A DNA stretch of 39,987 nt from an uncultured Acidimicrobiales bacterium (lineage in GTDB: Bacteria; Actinomycetota; Acidimicrobiia; Acidimicrobiales; CADCTF01): contig CADCTF010000150.1 in NCBI GenBank assembly GCA_902805655.1, forward strand, positions 1 to 39,987, given 5' to 3'. The translations under genes were made by a program, and so were the position numbers. Under the pieces are notes generated by a model that was not told the origin of the DNA, ran no database searches, and saw only the letters and a program-made list of their open reading frames with translations. This document shows positions 8,079-17,887 of this stretch, piece by piece. Position 1 is the stretch's first letter. Every line of letters begins with the position of its first letter.

Positions 8079-9845
8079 CTAGCTCGCTCCGATGCCCCCG
8101 CCTCCACCGCCGCCGCCTCCTCCACCTGAGAAGCCACCACCGCCTCCACCACCCGAGCTCGACGACGAGGGGGGCGTGGCGGCCGCCACCAAGTCAGGCC
8201 CGAAACCGCCGGCGAAGGAGTTGAGCGAGCCCAGACCGCCGATGCGGTCGACACCGCTCCCGTGCGACGACGAAGAGATGTACCAGGGGGCGAAGCCCTG
8301 CCCCGGGGCACCCACCTCGACCGGCAGCCGCATCGCGAGGGCGCGAGCGACCTCGTCGGCCACACCCAGGGCCACCGCGTAGACCAGGTACCGCTCCCAG
8401 AGGATGAGGTGGCCGACAGGCGCGTCCTCCAGCTGGGAGAAGTCACGCAGGAAGCGCTCGAGGGCGTCGAGCTCGGCCGCCCGCTGCGCTCCGAGCTGCG
8501 TCCTCCGCCGCAGCGACACGGTGGCGAGGATCTGGATCGAACCGGACGCCGCGCCCACCAGCCCCAGCACCTGGCCGCGGGTCACCGCAGCCAGGCTCAG
8601 CCCCACCACCGCGATCGCAGCCAGCACGTTGAGGGCGTACGCCGGGCCCTTCCCGCCCTCCACGTAGCGCGCCGCTTTGAAGTCGGCCCGCACCTGCTGC
8701 TTGATGCGCTCGACCCACCGCTGCGACTCGGTGCGGTTGCTGCGCGCCCACGTCATCAGCCCCTCCTGGGTGATCGACGGCCCCCGGGCGAACAACGTCT
8801 CGAGCAGGGTGTACTCGAACGCACGGAGGGGGGCCGACTGCTCCTTCCAGGTGAACCTCCAGTCCATCTTGTCGGCGCGGAACCGTCGCTCCTCCGGGAG
8901 CTCCTCGATCGTCAGGTACCCCCGCTGAGCGAGGTCGACCAGCGTGACCGAGATCGTGCTCGGGTCCACCGTGCCGAAGCTCCGGAGGACGGGCGCGAAC
9001 GCGGGCGGGTCCTCGGGCAGCTCGCGGTGGTACTGGCCCACGTCGACCGCCGCGGTGTGCTCCCGACCCCACTTCAGCCAGCACGCCAGGAAGACGATCC
9101 ATCCGAGCACCGGGGGCACGAACCACCAGCGGAGCAGGAAGCGTTCGATGGCCTCCCGCTGCTGGGCACGCGCCCGCTGCTCGTTGGCTGCGTCGGCCAG
9201 GCCCTGCTCCTCGGCGAGGATCGCCGGCAGCCGGTCGCCACCGGACGGGGCGACGGTGAACGCGCCGGCCGGCACCGCCACCCGGCCCTCCACGAACGTG
9301 GACGGGGGCACACCGTCGACGGAGAACAGCACGGTGGTGCCTCGCAGCTCCACGAGCCCGTTGAGCGGCCCGTGGGCCCATGCCCGCACACCCTCGGCCT
9401 GGCCGGGCACCTCGAGGGCCACCCGGAGACGGCCCACGCCGGGATGGTCGACGCCGAGCCACTTCCAGTAGAGCTCGGCCACGTCGGTGCCGACGGTGGC
9501 CGCCCCGCGCACGGTGTACGAGATGTCGAACGTGCGCTGCTCGTCCACCGCGTCGTATCGCCAGGCCAGGTCGTGAGGGGCGCCGGTGAAGGGCAGTCGG
9601 CGCCCTCCCTCGCTCACCGACATGTCGGTGATCTCGTAGTCCCCCGGCGGGATGGGGCGGGTGCCGTTGTGGAACTCGCCCGAGAAGTCGTAGGTGATGT
9701 GCTCGACCACTCGCATCGACGAGTCCGGCATCAACGTCGCCTCGATCTGCACGGCCGTGACCTGGAAGGACTTGGCGGCCGCCGGCGGTGCGAACCCCAC
9801 ACCCAGGCAGAGCAGGAGGAAGGAGAGGACCGTCAGCCGCCGCAC
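8079..9845 (-). CDS. DUF2207 domain membrane protein with glycine-rich C-terminus
   Basis: A 588-residue exported membrane protein. Residues 1-24 form a signal peptide ending in an Ala-Ala-Ala region. Residues 25-230 are a beta-rich extracytoplasmic DUF2207-type domain. Membrane segments lie near 237-257, 402-421 and 425-445, with a cytoplasmic winged-helix-like stretch between them (DPSTISVTLVDLAQRGYLTIEE). The tail from about 565 is almost pure glycine with one Phe-Ser break, the usual ending of DUF2207 proteins. The family's role is unknown. It starts at GTG 9845, six bases after TAGGGT. It stands alone between the groESL terminator and the small ORF-Nudix unit. Confidence 0.88.
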   Translation of the reverse strand: MRRLTVLSFLLLCLGVGFAPPAAAKSFQVTAVQIEATLMPDSSMRVVEHITYDFSGEFHNGTRPIPPGDYEITDMSVSEGGRRLPFTGAPHDLAWRYDAVDEQRTFDISYTVRGAATVGTDVAELYWKWLGVDHPGVGRLRVALEVPGQAEGVRAWAHGPLNGLVELRGTTVLFSVDGVPPSTFVEGRVAVPAGAFTVAPSGGDRLPAILAEEQGLADAANEQRARAQQREAIERFLLRWWFVPPVLGWIVFLACWLKWGREHTAAVDVGQYHRELPEDPPAFAPVLRSFGTVDPSTISVTLVDLAQRGYLTIEELPEERRFRADKMDWRFTWKEQSAPLRAFEYTLLETLFARGPSITQEGLMTWARSNRTESQRWVERIKQQVRADFKAARYVEGGKGPAYALNVLAAIAVVGLSLAAVTRGQVLGLVGAASGSIQILATVSLRRRTQLGAQRAAELDALERFLRDFSQLEDAPVGHLILWERYLVYAVALGVADEVARALAMRLPVEVGAPGQGFAPWYISSSSHGSGVDRIGGLGSLNSFAGGFGPDLVAAATPPSSSSSGGGGGGGFSGGGGGGGGGGGIGAS

Positions 9846-9851
9846 GGGCGC

Positions 9852-9857
9852 ACCCTA
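9852..9857 (-). promoter_or_regulatory. Putative -10 box (TAGGGT) for the DUF2207 gene
   Basis: TAGGGT on the minus strand, identical to the groES -10 hexamer, ends six bases before GTG 9845. There is no room for a Shine-Dalgarno in that gap, which suggests a leaderless message. The expected -35 position falls in the groESL terminator stem and shows no match. Confidence 0.45.
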
Positions 9858-9872
9858 GGCGTGGACGCGAAG

Positions 9873-9898
9873 CGGCCGGGCCCCTGGAGGCCCGGCCG
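9873..9898 (-). terminator. Hairpin after groEL, probable transcription terminator
   Basis: A perfect 10-bp inverted repeat (arms 9873-9882 and 9889-9898, each CGGCCGGGCC or its complement) with a six-base loop lies 32 bases past the groEL stop. Only a short T-poor tract follows on the minus strand, so it is not a textbook U-tailed terminator; such stems are common terminators in GC-rich Actinobacteria. Confidence 0.6.
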
Positions 9899-9930
9899 AA
9901 TCGGTCGTACAGAGATCGCTGGAGGGCGAT

Positions 9931-11876
<1,946 letters not shown>

Positions 11877-11919
11877 CTTGGGCGCCTCCGTTTGGCTCTT
11901 GCCCGCCGGACTTCCGGCG

Positions 11920-11946
11920 TTAGCACTCAGACCTTGCGAGTGCTAA
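11920..11946 (-). promoter_or_regulatory. CIRCE operator 1 (HrcA binding site), perfect
   Basis: TTAGCACTC and GAGTGCTAA separated by exactly nine bases, a perfect match to the CIRCE consensus bound by the heat-shock repressor HrcA. It starts 44 bases upstream of the groES ATG and covers the expected transcription start, next to the -10 box. Confidence 0.97.
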
Positions 11947-11974
11947 CCCTAACCAGCGGCAGTAGCACTCGCAA
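11946..11974 (-). promoter_or_regulatory. groESL promoter
   Basis: On the minus strand, -35 TTGCGA (11969-11974) and -10 TAGGGT (11946-11951) are separated by 17 bases. The -35 lies inside the second CIRCE and the -10 abuts the first, so a repressor on either operator would block polymerase. The start point would be near 11939 and the leader about 60 bases. Confidence 0.75.
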
Positions 11975-11988
11975 GCGGAGACTGCTAA
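11962..11988 (-). promoter_or_regulatory. CIRCE operator 2, near-perfect
   Basis: GTAGCACTC and GACTGCTAA with nine bases between, one mismatch to the CIRCE consensus in each arm. Its centre is 42 bp from the centre of operator 1, about four helical turns, which places both sites on the same face of the DNA. Confidence 0.88.
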
Positions 11989-11998
11989 CGGCACGGCC

Positions 11999-12679
11999 TC
12001 AGAGCAGGTCGAAGGTGGAGGCGATCCGCTCCAAGCCGGCCAGCTCGGCAGCGTCGCTCGCGGTGACGGTCAGGACATACCCACGGTCGCCGGCAGCGAT
12101 GTAGTGCTGCGACCCACGCACCGCCAGCGGCAGCCCCGCCGGCGTGTTGATCCGAAGCGTGTAGTGCCCCCGCAGCGCTCGGCCCGCCGGTGTCTCGGCC
12201 CGGTCGAAGGAGACGTCCGTCGCCCCGGCCAGCTGCAGCTGCGCCTGCACGGCCGGCTGGATCTCGTCGAGTGTGAAGGCCGGCCCGTCCACCTTGATGA
12301 GGGTCGCGTTGGCTGCGAAGCCCGACGTGGGCCGGGGGTCGGCGGCCAGGAACAGCCCGCCCTGCCTGAAGACCGCACGGGCCTGCTCGACCATCGCGGC
12401 CATCTGGGGGTTCGCGGCCGAGGTCTGGTCGAGCGCCGAAGGATCCAGCGGCACCTGTTGCCAAGCGTCGGGCACGGCGATGCGGAACCCGTCGGCCGTG
12501 TCGACGTGGAGTCGGTAGCCCTGCGGCACGGCGGCACCACCTACGGGTGCGGTGGTGCCGGCGGTCGAGGGCCGACCCTCGTCGTCGCGCCCGCGCTCGC
12601 ACGCGCCCAGAGTCGCGACGGCGACCAGCAGTAGCAGCCACACCCAGACCTTCGGACCGCCATGTCCCGTCGCCCTCAT
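11999..12679 (-). CDS. Predicted lipoprotein
   Basis: I do not recognise the family. The 226-residue protein has a lipoprotein signal: basic start MRATGHGGPK, hydrophobic core, and lipobox LGAC with Cys27 as the lipidated residue. A Gly/Thr/Pro-rich linker (about 28-50) leads to a compact domain with the segment DGFRIAVPDAWQQVP, which resembles the start of small secreted alpha/beta domains seen in many actinobacterial lipoproteins (PsbP/LpqN-like, tentative). ATG 12679 is chosen because it gives the signal peptide; the open frame upstream overlaps tsaD. TATGGT lies nine bases before the ATG and could be its -10 box. Its stop is ten bases from CIRCE operator 2. Confidence 0.78.
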   Translation of the reverse strand: MRATGHGGPKVWVWLLLLVAVATLGACERGRDDEGRPSTAGTTAPVGGAAVPQGYRLHVDTADGFRIAVPDAWQQVPLDPSALDQTSAANPQMAAMVEQARAVFRQGGLFLAADPRPTSGFAANATLIKVDGPAFTLDEIQPAVQAQLQLAGATDVSFDRAETPAGRALRGHYTLRINTPAGLPLAVRGSQHYIAAGDRGYVLTVTASDAAELAGLERIASTFDLL

Positions 12680-12688
12680 CGGGCGGGG

Positions 12689-12694
12689 ACCATA
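12689..12694 (-). promoter_or_regulatory. Putative -10 box (TATGGT) for the lipoprotein gene
   Basis: A TANNNT match in the 22-base gap between the tsaD stop and ATG 12679, nine bases before the ATG. No -35 and no Shine-Dalgarno are evident; the gene could equally be read through from tsaD. Confidence 0.25.
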
Positions 12695-12701
12695 CCGGTC
12701 G

Positions 12702-13700
12702 TCAGCTGAGGGGCAGCCGGAGGTTCGGGTAGGCGCCCACGGCCAGGCTGGTCGGGCCGTCGGACTGGAGCCGCCACCATCCCGCCGCCGCCACCATCGC
12801 CGCGTTGTCGGTGCACATGGCTCGGCTGGGCAGGTAGGCCTGACGGCCGGCGGCGATGCACGAGTCGAGGAGGCGCTCGCGCAGCAGGGAGTTGGCGGCG
12901 ACACCTCCGGCCAGGCAGATGCCCTTGGCGCCGACCTGGTCCGCGGCCCGAGCCGCCTTGGTTACCAGCACGTCGACCACGGCCTCCTGGAAGGACGCGG
13001 CCACGTCGGCCGTCTCCACCTGAGGGTGCTTCCGCACGTAGGTGATGACAGAGGTCTTGACGCCGCTGAACGAGAAGTCGAGGCCTTCATCTCGCATGCC
13101 CCGCGGGAAGGCGATGGCGGAGGCGTCTCCCTCGACCGCGAGCCTGTCGATGGCCGGGCCTCCGGGATACCCCAGGCCGAGGAACCGGGCGACCTTGTCG
13201 AACGCCTCCCCGGCGGCATCGTCGATGGTCTGGCCGAGGAGCCGGTAGTGGCCAGGGGCCTCCATGTGGATGAGCAGCGTGTGGCCACCCGACACGAGCA
13301 GGACGACCACCGGCAGCTCGAGCGACGGTTCCTCGAGGAACGACGCATAGAGATGGGCCTCGAGGTGGTTCACGCCGACGAACGGCACGCCCCACACCAG
13401 GGCGAGGGCCTTGGCGTGGCTCACCCCGACCAACAGCGATCCGATCAGACCCGGGCCGATGGTGGCGGCCACGGCGGCGACGTCGGGACCTTCGAGCCCG
13501 GCCTCCACCAGCGCCTCGGCCACCACCGGAGTCAGCAGGTCCACGTGGGCGCGGCTGGCGATTTCGGGCACCACCCCGCCGAAGCGGGCGTGGAGGTCGA
13601 TCTGGCTGCTGACCACCGACGAGCGGACACCCCGCCCTTCGTCGACCACGGCCGCGGCCGTCTCGTCACACGACGTCTCTATGCCGAGCACCGAGCTCAT
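12702..13700 (-). CDS. tsaD: tRNA N6-threonylcarbamoyladenosine transferase TsaD
   Basis: Transfers the threonylcarbamoyl group to A37 of ANN-decoding tRNAs, working with TsaB and TsaE, both encoded just upstream. The 332-residue protein has the Kae1/TsaD signature: MSSVLGIETSCDETAAAVV at the N-terminus, the metal-binding HLEAH motif (His112 and His116), LLVSGGHTLL, and the late CLAGGVAANSLLR segment. Length is normal. ATG 13700 overlaps the rimI stop as ATGA, and this fixes the start; the open frame continues upstream through rimI, but that part is spurious. Last gene of the udg-tsaE-tsaB-rimI-tsaD unit. Confidence 0.97.
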   Translation of the reverse strand: MSSVLGIETSCDETAAAVVDEGRGVRSSVVSSQIDLHARFGGVVPEIASRAHVDLLTPVVAEALVEAGLEGPDVAAVAATIGPGLIGSLLVGVSHAKALALVWGVPFVGVNHLEAHLYASFLEEPSLELPVVVLLVSGGHTLLIHMEAPGHYRLLGQTIDDAAGEAFDKVARFLGLGYPGGPAIDRLAVEGDASAIAFPRGMRDEGLDFSFSGVKTSVITYVRKHPQVETADVAASFQEAVVDVLVTKAARAADQVGAKGICLAGGVAANSLLRERLLDSCIAAGRQAYLPSRAMCTDNAAMVAAAGWWRLQSDGPTSLAVGAYPNLRLPLS

Positions 13701-14263
13701 CCGCGGATCTCTTCCACGACCGTGCGCCCCGGCACCGTCGCTTCGAGACGGGCGAGCCGGGCTGCGTACTCCGGGGTGTCGATGTGCTCGGCCCACATGA
13801 TCAACGCGTCCTCGTTCGTCTCGATGTAGTAGTTCTTGCGGATTCCCGCCGGCTCGAAGCCGAACCGGGTGTACATGGTCTTGGCCGCCTCGTTGCTCAC
13901 GCGCACCTCGAGGGTGAGGTTGCGCACCCTTCGTCGCAGGGCCTCCTGGGCGAGGTTGGCGAGGAGCCGCGTGCCGATCTTGTGGCGGTGCCAAGCCGGG
14001 TCGACGGCGATGTTGGTCACGTGCCCGTCCTCGCCGCTCAGCATGAGGCCGGCATAGCCGACGACCGAGCCCTCGACGCGAGCGACGTAGTAGAAGCGGC
14101 TGCCGCGGAGGGTGAGCTCGGAGAGGAAGAGGCTCAGTGACCACGGGCGGGCGTAGACCTGCGCCTCGATCTTCAGCACCGACCGGAGATGCCTCCGGCG
14201 CATCGGCACCAGGTGCACCTCCAGCTGACCGTCGTCGGGAGCGAGCGCCCGGGCGGTCTTCAC
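13697..14263 (-). CDS. rimI: Ribosomal-protein-alanine N-acetyltransferase RimI-like
   Basis: GNAT-fold acetyltransferase of 188 residues, in RimI's usual place between tsaB and tsaD. In enterobacteria RimI acetylates the N-terminus of ribosomal protein S18. Visible features: VPMRRRHLRSVLKIEAQVY, the core strand VVGYAGLMLSGEDGHVTNIAV, and the acetyl-CoA loop HRHKIGTRLLANL followed by LEVRVSNEAAKTMYTRFGF. Slightly longer than the usual 150-160 residues at both ends. ATGA overlaps join it to tsaB upstream and tsaD downstream. Its substrate in this organism is not provable from sequence. Confidence 0.9.
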   Translation of the reverse strand: MKTARALAPDDGQLEVHLVPMRRRHLRSVLKIEAQVYARPWSLSLFLSELTLRGSRFYYVARVEGSVVGYAGLMLSGEDGHVTNIAVDPAWHRHKIGTRLLANLAQEALRRRVRNLTLEVRVSNEAAKTMYTRFGFEPAGIRKNYYIETNEDALIMWAEHIDTPEYAARLARLEATVPGRTVVEEIRG

Positions 14264-14961
14264 GCGTGCTCCCTCCGCTGCCAGTTGATCTCCGCGTCCG
14301 CCTTCCGCAGGTAGAGCGGCTCGATCTCCCGCGCCGGCACGAACTCCTCGCGGATGGCCCGGGGATGGGCGAGCTCGACGAGGTCGCTGGCCGAGGGATA
14401 GGCGTTGGCCACCCCGGCCAGCTCGACGTTGCCCGCGTCGCCGTCCAGCTCCTCGGCGTAGCGAATGGCGCCGTCACCCAGTAGCAGGGCTTCTTCTCGG
14501 TGGGCCAGCAGCTCGTTGGCCAGGTCCTGGGGCGAGCCCACCGCAAAGTCGGACAGCCGCTGCACGCCGCCGGGCACCTGGCGGTAGGTGGCCGAGAACA
14601 CCTCCCCCCGCTTGGCGTCGACCACCGGGACGATCAAGCGGTTGGTGCGCCGCACCTGGTGGGCGAGCAGGTCCAGGCTCGAGAGGCCTATCACCGGCAC
14701 CCTGAGCGCGGAGGCCAGCGCCTTGGCCGTGGCGATGCCCACGCGCAGCCCGGTGAAGAGCCCGGGGCCGATGTCGACCGCTATGACGCTCACCTGCTGG
14801 AGGTCGAGCTCGGCCTGCTCGGCGAGGAACTGGATCGCCGGCACCAGGGTCTCCGCGTGCCTCCGTCCCCGAGCCGAGGAGAACGACGCCAGCACCCCTT
14901 CCACCCCGCCGAAGGCGCAGCCCACCTGCTGGGTGGCTGTCTCGATGCCCAGGATGATCAT
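14260..14961 (-). CDS. tsaB: tRNA t6A biosynthesis protein TsaB
   Basis: Inactive paralogue and partner of TsaD, required for t6A37 synthesis. It has 233 residues. The ASKHA-fold N-terminus is IILGIETATQQVGCAFGG, followed by SSARGRRHAETLVPAI and DIGPGLFTGLRVGIATAKALA, typical of TsaB. It lacks TsaD's metal-binding HxxxH motif, as expected. ATG 14961 overlaps the tsaE TGA as ATGA, and the stop overlaps the rimI start likewise. Confidence 0.95.
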   Translation of the reverse strand: MIILGIETATQQVGCAFGGVEGVLASFSSARGRRHAETLVPAIQFLAEQAELDLQQVSVIAVDIGPGLFTGLRVGIATAKALASALRVPVIGLSSLDLLAHQVRRTNRLIVPVVDAKRGEVFSATYRQVPGGVQRLSDFAVGSPQDLANELLAHREEALLLGDGAIRYAEELDGDAGNVELAGVANAYPSASDLVELAHPRAIREEFVPAREIEPLYLRKADAEINWQRREHA

Positions 14962-15443
14962 GGTCGCGCCCAGGCGGCGAGCGCCTCGTGAACGGCGCGA
15001 GCACGCGCACCCCACGCCGAGCCGACCGGCCGCAGGCTGAAGGCGCGCTCGTCGTCGTCCTTGCCGTACTCGATGCGGACCTCGAGGAAGTCGGCCGGCA
15101 GCACCGGCTCGGCCATGTCTCCCCATTCGATGAGGGCGACGGCGTCTGCGTCCACCAGCTCGGCCAGGCCGAGGTCGATGATCTCCTGGAGGTGGTCGAG
15201 GCGGTAGACGTCGACGTGCAGCAGCTGGAGCCGACCGGAGTAGGTGTGCATCAGCGTGAAGGTGGGGCTGGTGACGTGCTCGTCCACGCCCATGGCCCGC
15301 GCGAAGCCCTGCACGAACGCGGTCTTGCCGGCGCCCAGCTCGCCGGCCAGGAGGATCACGTCGCCCGCACGCGCCAGCGGCGCCAGGCCGGCGGCGAGGC
15401 GCCGGGTGTCGTCGACGGATCGGGTGAGGAAGCTGAGGGTCAC
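14958..15443 (-). CDS. tsaE: tRNA t6A biosynthesis ATPase TsaE
   Basis: P-loop ATPase that drives the TsaB-TsaD cycle in t6A synthesis; 161 residues, normal length. Walker A is AGELGAGKTAF (Lys40-Thr41). The family motif TSPTFTLMHTY follows, then HVDVYRLD and ALIEWGD. The start is GTG 15443, overlapping the udg TGA as GTGA; the longer frame upstream lies inside udg. C-terminal Ala/Arg-rich tail of about 20 residues. Confidence 0.95.
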   Translation of the reverse strand: MTLSFLTRSVDDTRRLAAGLAPLARAGDVILLAGELGAGKTAFVQGFARAMGVDEHVTSPTFTLMHTYSGRLQLLHVDVYRLDHLQEIIDLGLAELVDADAVALIEWGDMAEPVLPADFLEVRIEYGKDDDERAFSLRPVGSAWGARARAVHEALAAWARP

Positions 15444-16015
15444 GGCGTCACCGTCGTCAGGCCCATGGCCTCCTTGGCCCGCACCAGGTCGGCCCGCACC
15501 TTGGCCATGGGCTCCCCGCCACCCCGCAGCACGGCCGCCGGGTGGAAGGTCGGCACCAGCACCGACCCGTTGCGGAACGGATACGTGCGCCCCCTCAGCT
15601 TGGTGATGCCCTCGGTGGTGCCGAGCAACAGCTTGGTGGCGAAGTTGCCCAGCGTCACCACGACCTTGGGCTGGATGAGGTCCAGCTGGCCCTCGAGCCA
15701 CGGGTTGCACGCCTCGATCTCGAGCGGTCGCGGGTCACGGTTGTCGGGCGGGCGGCACTTCACCGTGTTGAGGATGTAGAAGCGGTCACGGGTGAGCCCC
15801 ATCTCCTCGAGCACGAGGCGGTCGAGCAGCTGCCCGGAGCGGCCGACGAAGGGCTCACCCCGCAGATCCTCCTCCCGGCCGGGCGCCTCTCCCACGAACA
15901 CCAGGTCGGCGTTGGGGTGGCCGACCCCGAAGACCACCTGGGTCCGCGTGGCGGCCAGTGGGCAGCGGGGGCACCCGGCGGCCTCCGCACCAAGCTGCTC
16001 CAGGGTCGTCGCCAC
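15440..16015 (-). CDS. Uracil-DNA glycosylase, family 4 (iron-sulfur type)
   Basis: Removes uracil from DNA to start base-excision repair. The 191-residue protein matches family 4 (thermostable UDGa type): Cys15 and Cys18 in GCPRCPL, Cys87 in [13 protein letters not shown] and Cys103 in EACNPWL are placed to bind a [4Fe-4S] cluster. The water-activating motif is GEAPGREED (42-50) and the DNA-binding motif is FHPAAVLR (His158). GTG 16015 is chosen for fit with the family; TAGCAT sits seven bases before it. It is the first gene of the operon leading into the t6A genes, coupled to tsaE by GTGA. Confidence 0.93.
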   Translation of the reverse strand: MATTLEQLGAEAAGCPRCPLAATRTQVVFGVGHPNADLVFVGEAPGREEDLRGEPFVGRSGQLLDRLVLEEMGLTRDRFYILNTVKCRPPDNRDPRPLEIEACNPWLEGQLDLIQPKVVVTLGNFATKLLLGTTEGITKLRGRTYPFRNGSVLVPTFHPAAVLRGGGEPMAKVRADLVRAKEAMGLTTVTP

Positions 16016-16022
16016 GGGTCGG

Positions 16023-16028
16023 ATGCTA
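16023..16028 (-). promoter_or_regulatory. Putative -10 box (TAGCAT) for the udg-tsaEB-rimI-tsaD operon
   Basis: TAGCAT on the minus strand, seven bases before GTG 16015, in the 49-base gap after the P1 peptidase stop. No Shine-Dalgarno fits between box and start, so a leaderless message is suggested. No good -35. Confidence 0.4.
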
Positions 16029-16064
16029 CCGGCGCCGGCCCCCGGACAGACCGGTCGGAACCGG

Positions 16065-16910
16065 TCAGGCCAAGGTCTGGCCGACCGAACGGATGGCGCG
16101 CTCGACCGCCTGCGCGGCCAGCAGGCGCACGTCGTCCGGCCGGGCCTCCACCTCGCCCGTCGCGACGCTGACGAAGGCGTCACCGTCGAAGGACGCGTGG
16201 GCCGGCTCCAGCGCCCGGGCCAGCCCGTCGTGGGCCCCTTGGGACACGAGGAAGCAGCCCATCTTGTCCAGCCGTGCGTTGGTGGCGACGACGCCGATGG
16301 TCGTGTTCCCGAGCGCCTCGCCGGCTCGGTCCGGGGGATCCGGCTCGGACCCGTCGTGCAGACCGCCGAGCGCGTTCACCGCCACCAGCGCCGAGACGAC
16401 CAACGGCCCGTGCCGGCGCGTCGCAGTACCGAGGCCGCCAGGACGGCGCGACCCGTCGCCACGCCACTTGTCGAACGTCGCTCCCCGTCCTGCGCCCACC
16501 CGACCGATCGGCACGGGCCCGCCCTCGGCGGCATCGCACGCCCGATACCCCGCAGCCGCGTCGGGCCGCACCGACGGGTCGCCGACGGTCAGGTCGAAGA
16601 GCACCATGCCCACCACCAGGGGGACGACGGTTCTTCCGACCGGGAACCCGATCCGGCGCTCCTCGCACCAGCGGACCACGCCGTCGGCGGCGGCCAGCCC
16701 GAACGCCGATCGTCCGGTCAGCAGCACGGCGTGGACGCCGGGCACCGTGCGCTCGGGTGCCAGCAGGGCGAACTCGCGCGTCCCCGGAGCTCCACCGCGG
16801 ACCTCGCCCGAGGCCACGGCCCCTGCGGGCATCAGCACCACCGTGCAACCGGTCTGGGCCTCGTCGTTCGTCCAGTGGCCGACGCGCACGCCCGACACAT
16901 CGGTGATCAC
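16065..16910 (-). CDS. P1 family (DmpA-like) peptidase
   Basis: Member of the self-cleaving L-aminopeptidase/D-esterase (DmpA, MEROPS S58) family, 281 residues. Visible landmarks: the N-terminal [46 protein letters not shown], and the processing/nucleophile region [12 protein letters not shown] (201-212), where the residue after cleavage would be a Thr (203 or 204) in place of the Ser of DmpA. Such enzymes trim N-terminal residues from short peptides or amides; the substrate is unknown. GTG 16910 overlaps the stop of the alpha/beta hydrolase gene (GTGA). Likely the last gene of the long rplM-led unit. Confidence 0.88.
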   Translation of the reverse strand: MITDVSGVRVGHWTNDEAQTGCTVVLMPAGAVASGEVRGGAPGTREFALLAPERTVPGVHAVLLTGRSAFGLAAADGVVRWCEERRIGFPVGRTVVPLVVGMVLFDLTVGDPSVRPDAAAGYRACDAAEGGPVPIGRVGAGRGATFDKWRGDGSRRPGGLGTATRRHGPLVVSALVAVNALGGLHDGSEPDPPDRAGEALGNTTIGVVATNARLDKMGCFLVSQGAHDGLARALEPAHASFDGDAFVSVATGEVEARPDDVRLLAAQAVERAIRSVGQTLA

Positions 16911-17887
16911 GGCAGCCGCCCGGCGAACTGCTCGAGGAGCTCGCTCAGCTGCTCCCGCTTCTCGAGCATGGGCAGGTGCCCGGAATCGCGGATGACGTAC
17001 AGCTCGGCCCCGTGGATGCGTTCGATGAGCTCGCGGGCGTGGGACGGCGGTGTCACCAGGTCACGGCTCCCGACCACGACCATGGTGGGCACGCCGATGC
17101 GGCTCAGGTCCGCCCGGAGGTCGAAGGCCAGGATCTCGCGCAACAGCTCGGTCCACACGGTCACGGGAGTTGCGGCGGCCATGCGGCGGTTCAGCTCGAT
17201 GTGGGCGGGCGAGGCGTTCTTGCCCAGACCCAGGCGGAACAGGAGGTAGGACAGGTCGTTCCTCGGGAAGAGCCCGCCCGGCAGGTAGCCGGCCACCCCG
17301 ATCAGGCTCTTGTTGATCTTCGGGGTGACGGCGTCGATGACCGTCTTCCACGCCGCCAGCCGGTGCACCGGGCCGGCCGACGTCGACACGAGGGCCAGGC
17401 CCGCAACCCGCTCGTGGAACAGTGCAGGCCGGTCGACGGCCAGCTTGAGGGCCACCATGCCGCCCATCGAGTGGCCGACGAGCAGTGCATCACGGAGATC
17501 CAGCTCGATCAGCACCTGCGCCAGATCGGAGGCGAGCCGGGTCAGCGCCCACGGCTCTGATCCGGAGCGGCTCTCGCCGTGGCCACGGTGATCGAGGGCG
17601 AGCACCCGATGGGTGTCGCCGAGGTCGGCCAGCTGGTGCGCCCAGAGCACCGACGACAGCATCACGCCGTGCAAGAGCACGATGGGGCGGCCGGCGCCAC
17701 GCTCCACGACGTAGACATCACCACCGTCGTCGGTGTCGATGTGCCGGATGACCACGTCCTCCGGGAAGCGCAGCTCGCCGAGCTCGGCCTCGGTGGCCCG
17801 GGCCTGGGCCCGTCCGATGGTCAGGCGCTCCACGGCATACGCGGCTCCCACGCCGGCGGCAGCCAGCGCGACGTTGCGCAGCTTCAT
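16907..17887 (-). CDS. Alpha/beta-fold hydrolase, membrane-anchored
   Basis: A 326-residue serine hydrolase. Residues 5-22 are hydrophobic ([15 protein letters not shown]) and may act as an uncleaved anchor. The fold shows [29 protein letters not shown], nucleophile elbow [11 protein letters not shown] (Ser140), acid in [10 protein letters not shown] and base His in [10 protein letters not shown]. An alpha/beta hydrolase immediately after alr and near the tsa genes is a recurrent actinobacterial arrangement, but the substrate is not known. ATG 17887 overlaps the alr stop (ATGA), and its stop overlaps the P1 peptidase start. Confidence 0.9.
   Translation of the reverse strand: MKLRNVALAAAGVGAAYAVERLTIGRAQARATEAELGELRFPEDVVIRHIDTDDGGDVYVVERGAGRPIVLLHGVMLSSVLWAHQLADLGDTHRVLALDHRGHGESRSGSEPWALTRLASDLAQVLIELDLRDALLVGHSMGGMVALKLAVDRPALFHERVAGLALVSTSAGPVHRLAAWKTVIDAVTPKINKSLIGVAGYLPGGLFPRNDLSYLLFRLGLGKNASPAHIELNRRMAAATPVTVWTELLREILAFDLRADLSRIGVPTMVVVGSRDLVTPPSHARELIERIHGAELYVIRDSGHLPMLEKREQLSELLEQFAGRLP

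Noticed and set aside
8092-8382. Polyproline plus-strand open frame
   Set aside because: It is the complement of the glycine repeat codons at the end of the DUF2207 gene, not a separate gene.
13701-14546. N-terminal extension of the tsaD reading frame
   Set aside because: It runs through rimI and tsaB in another frame; the MSSVLGIETSCDET start at 13700 is the family N-terminus.
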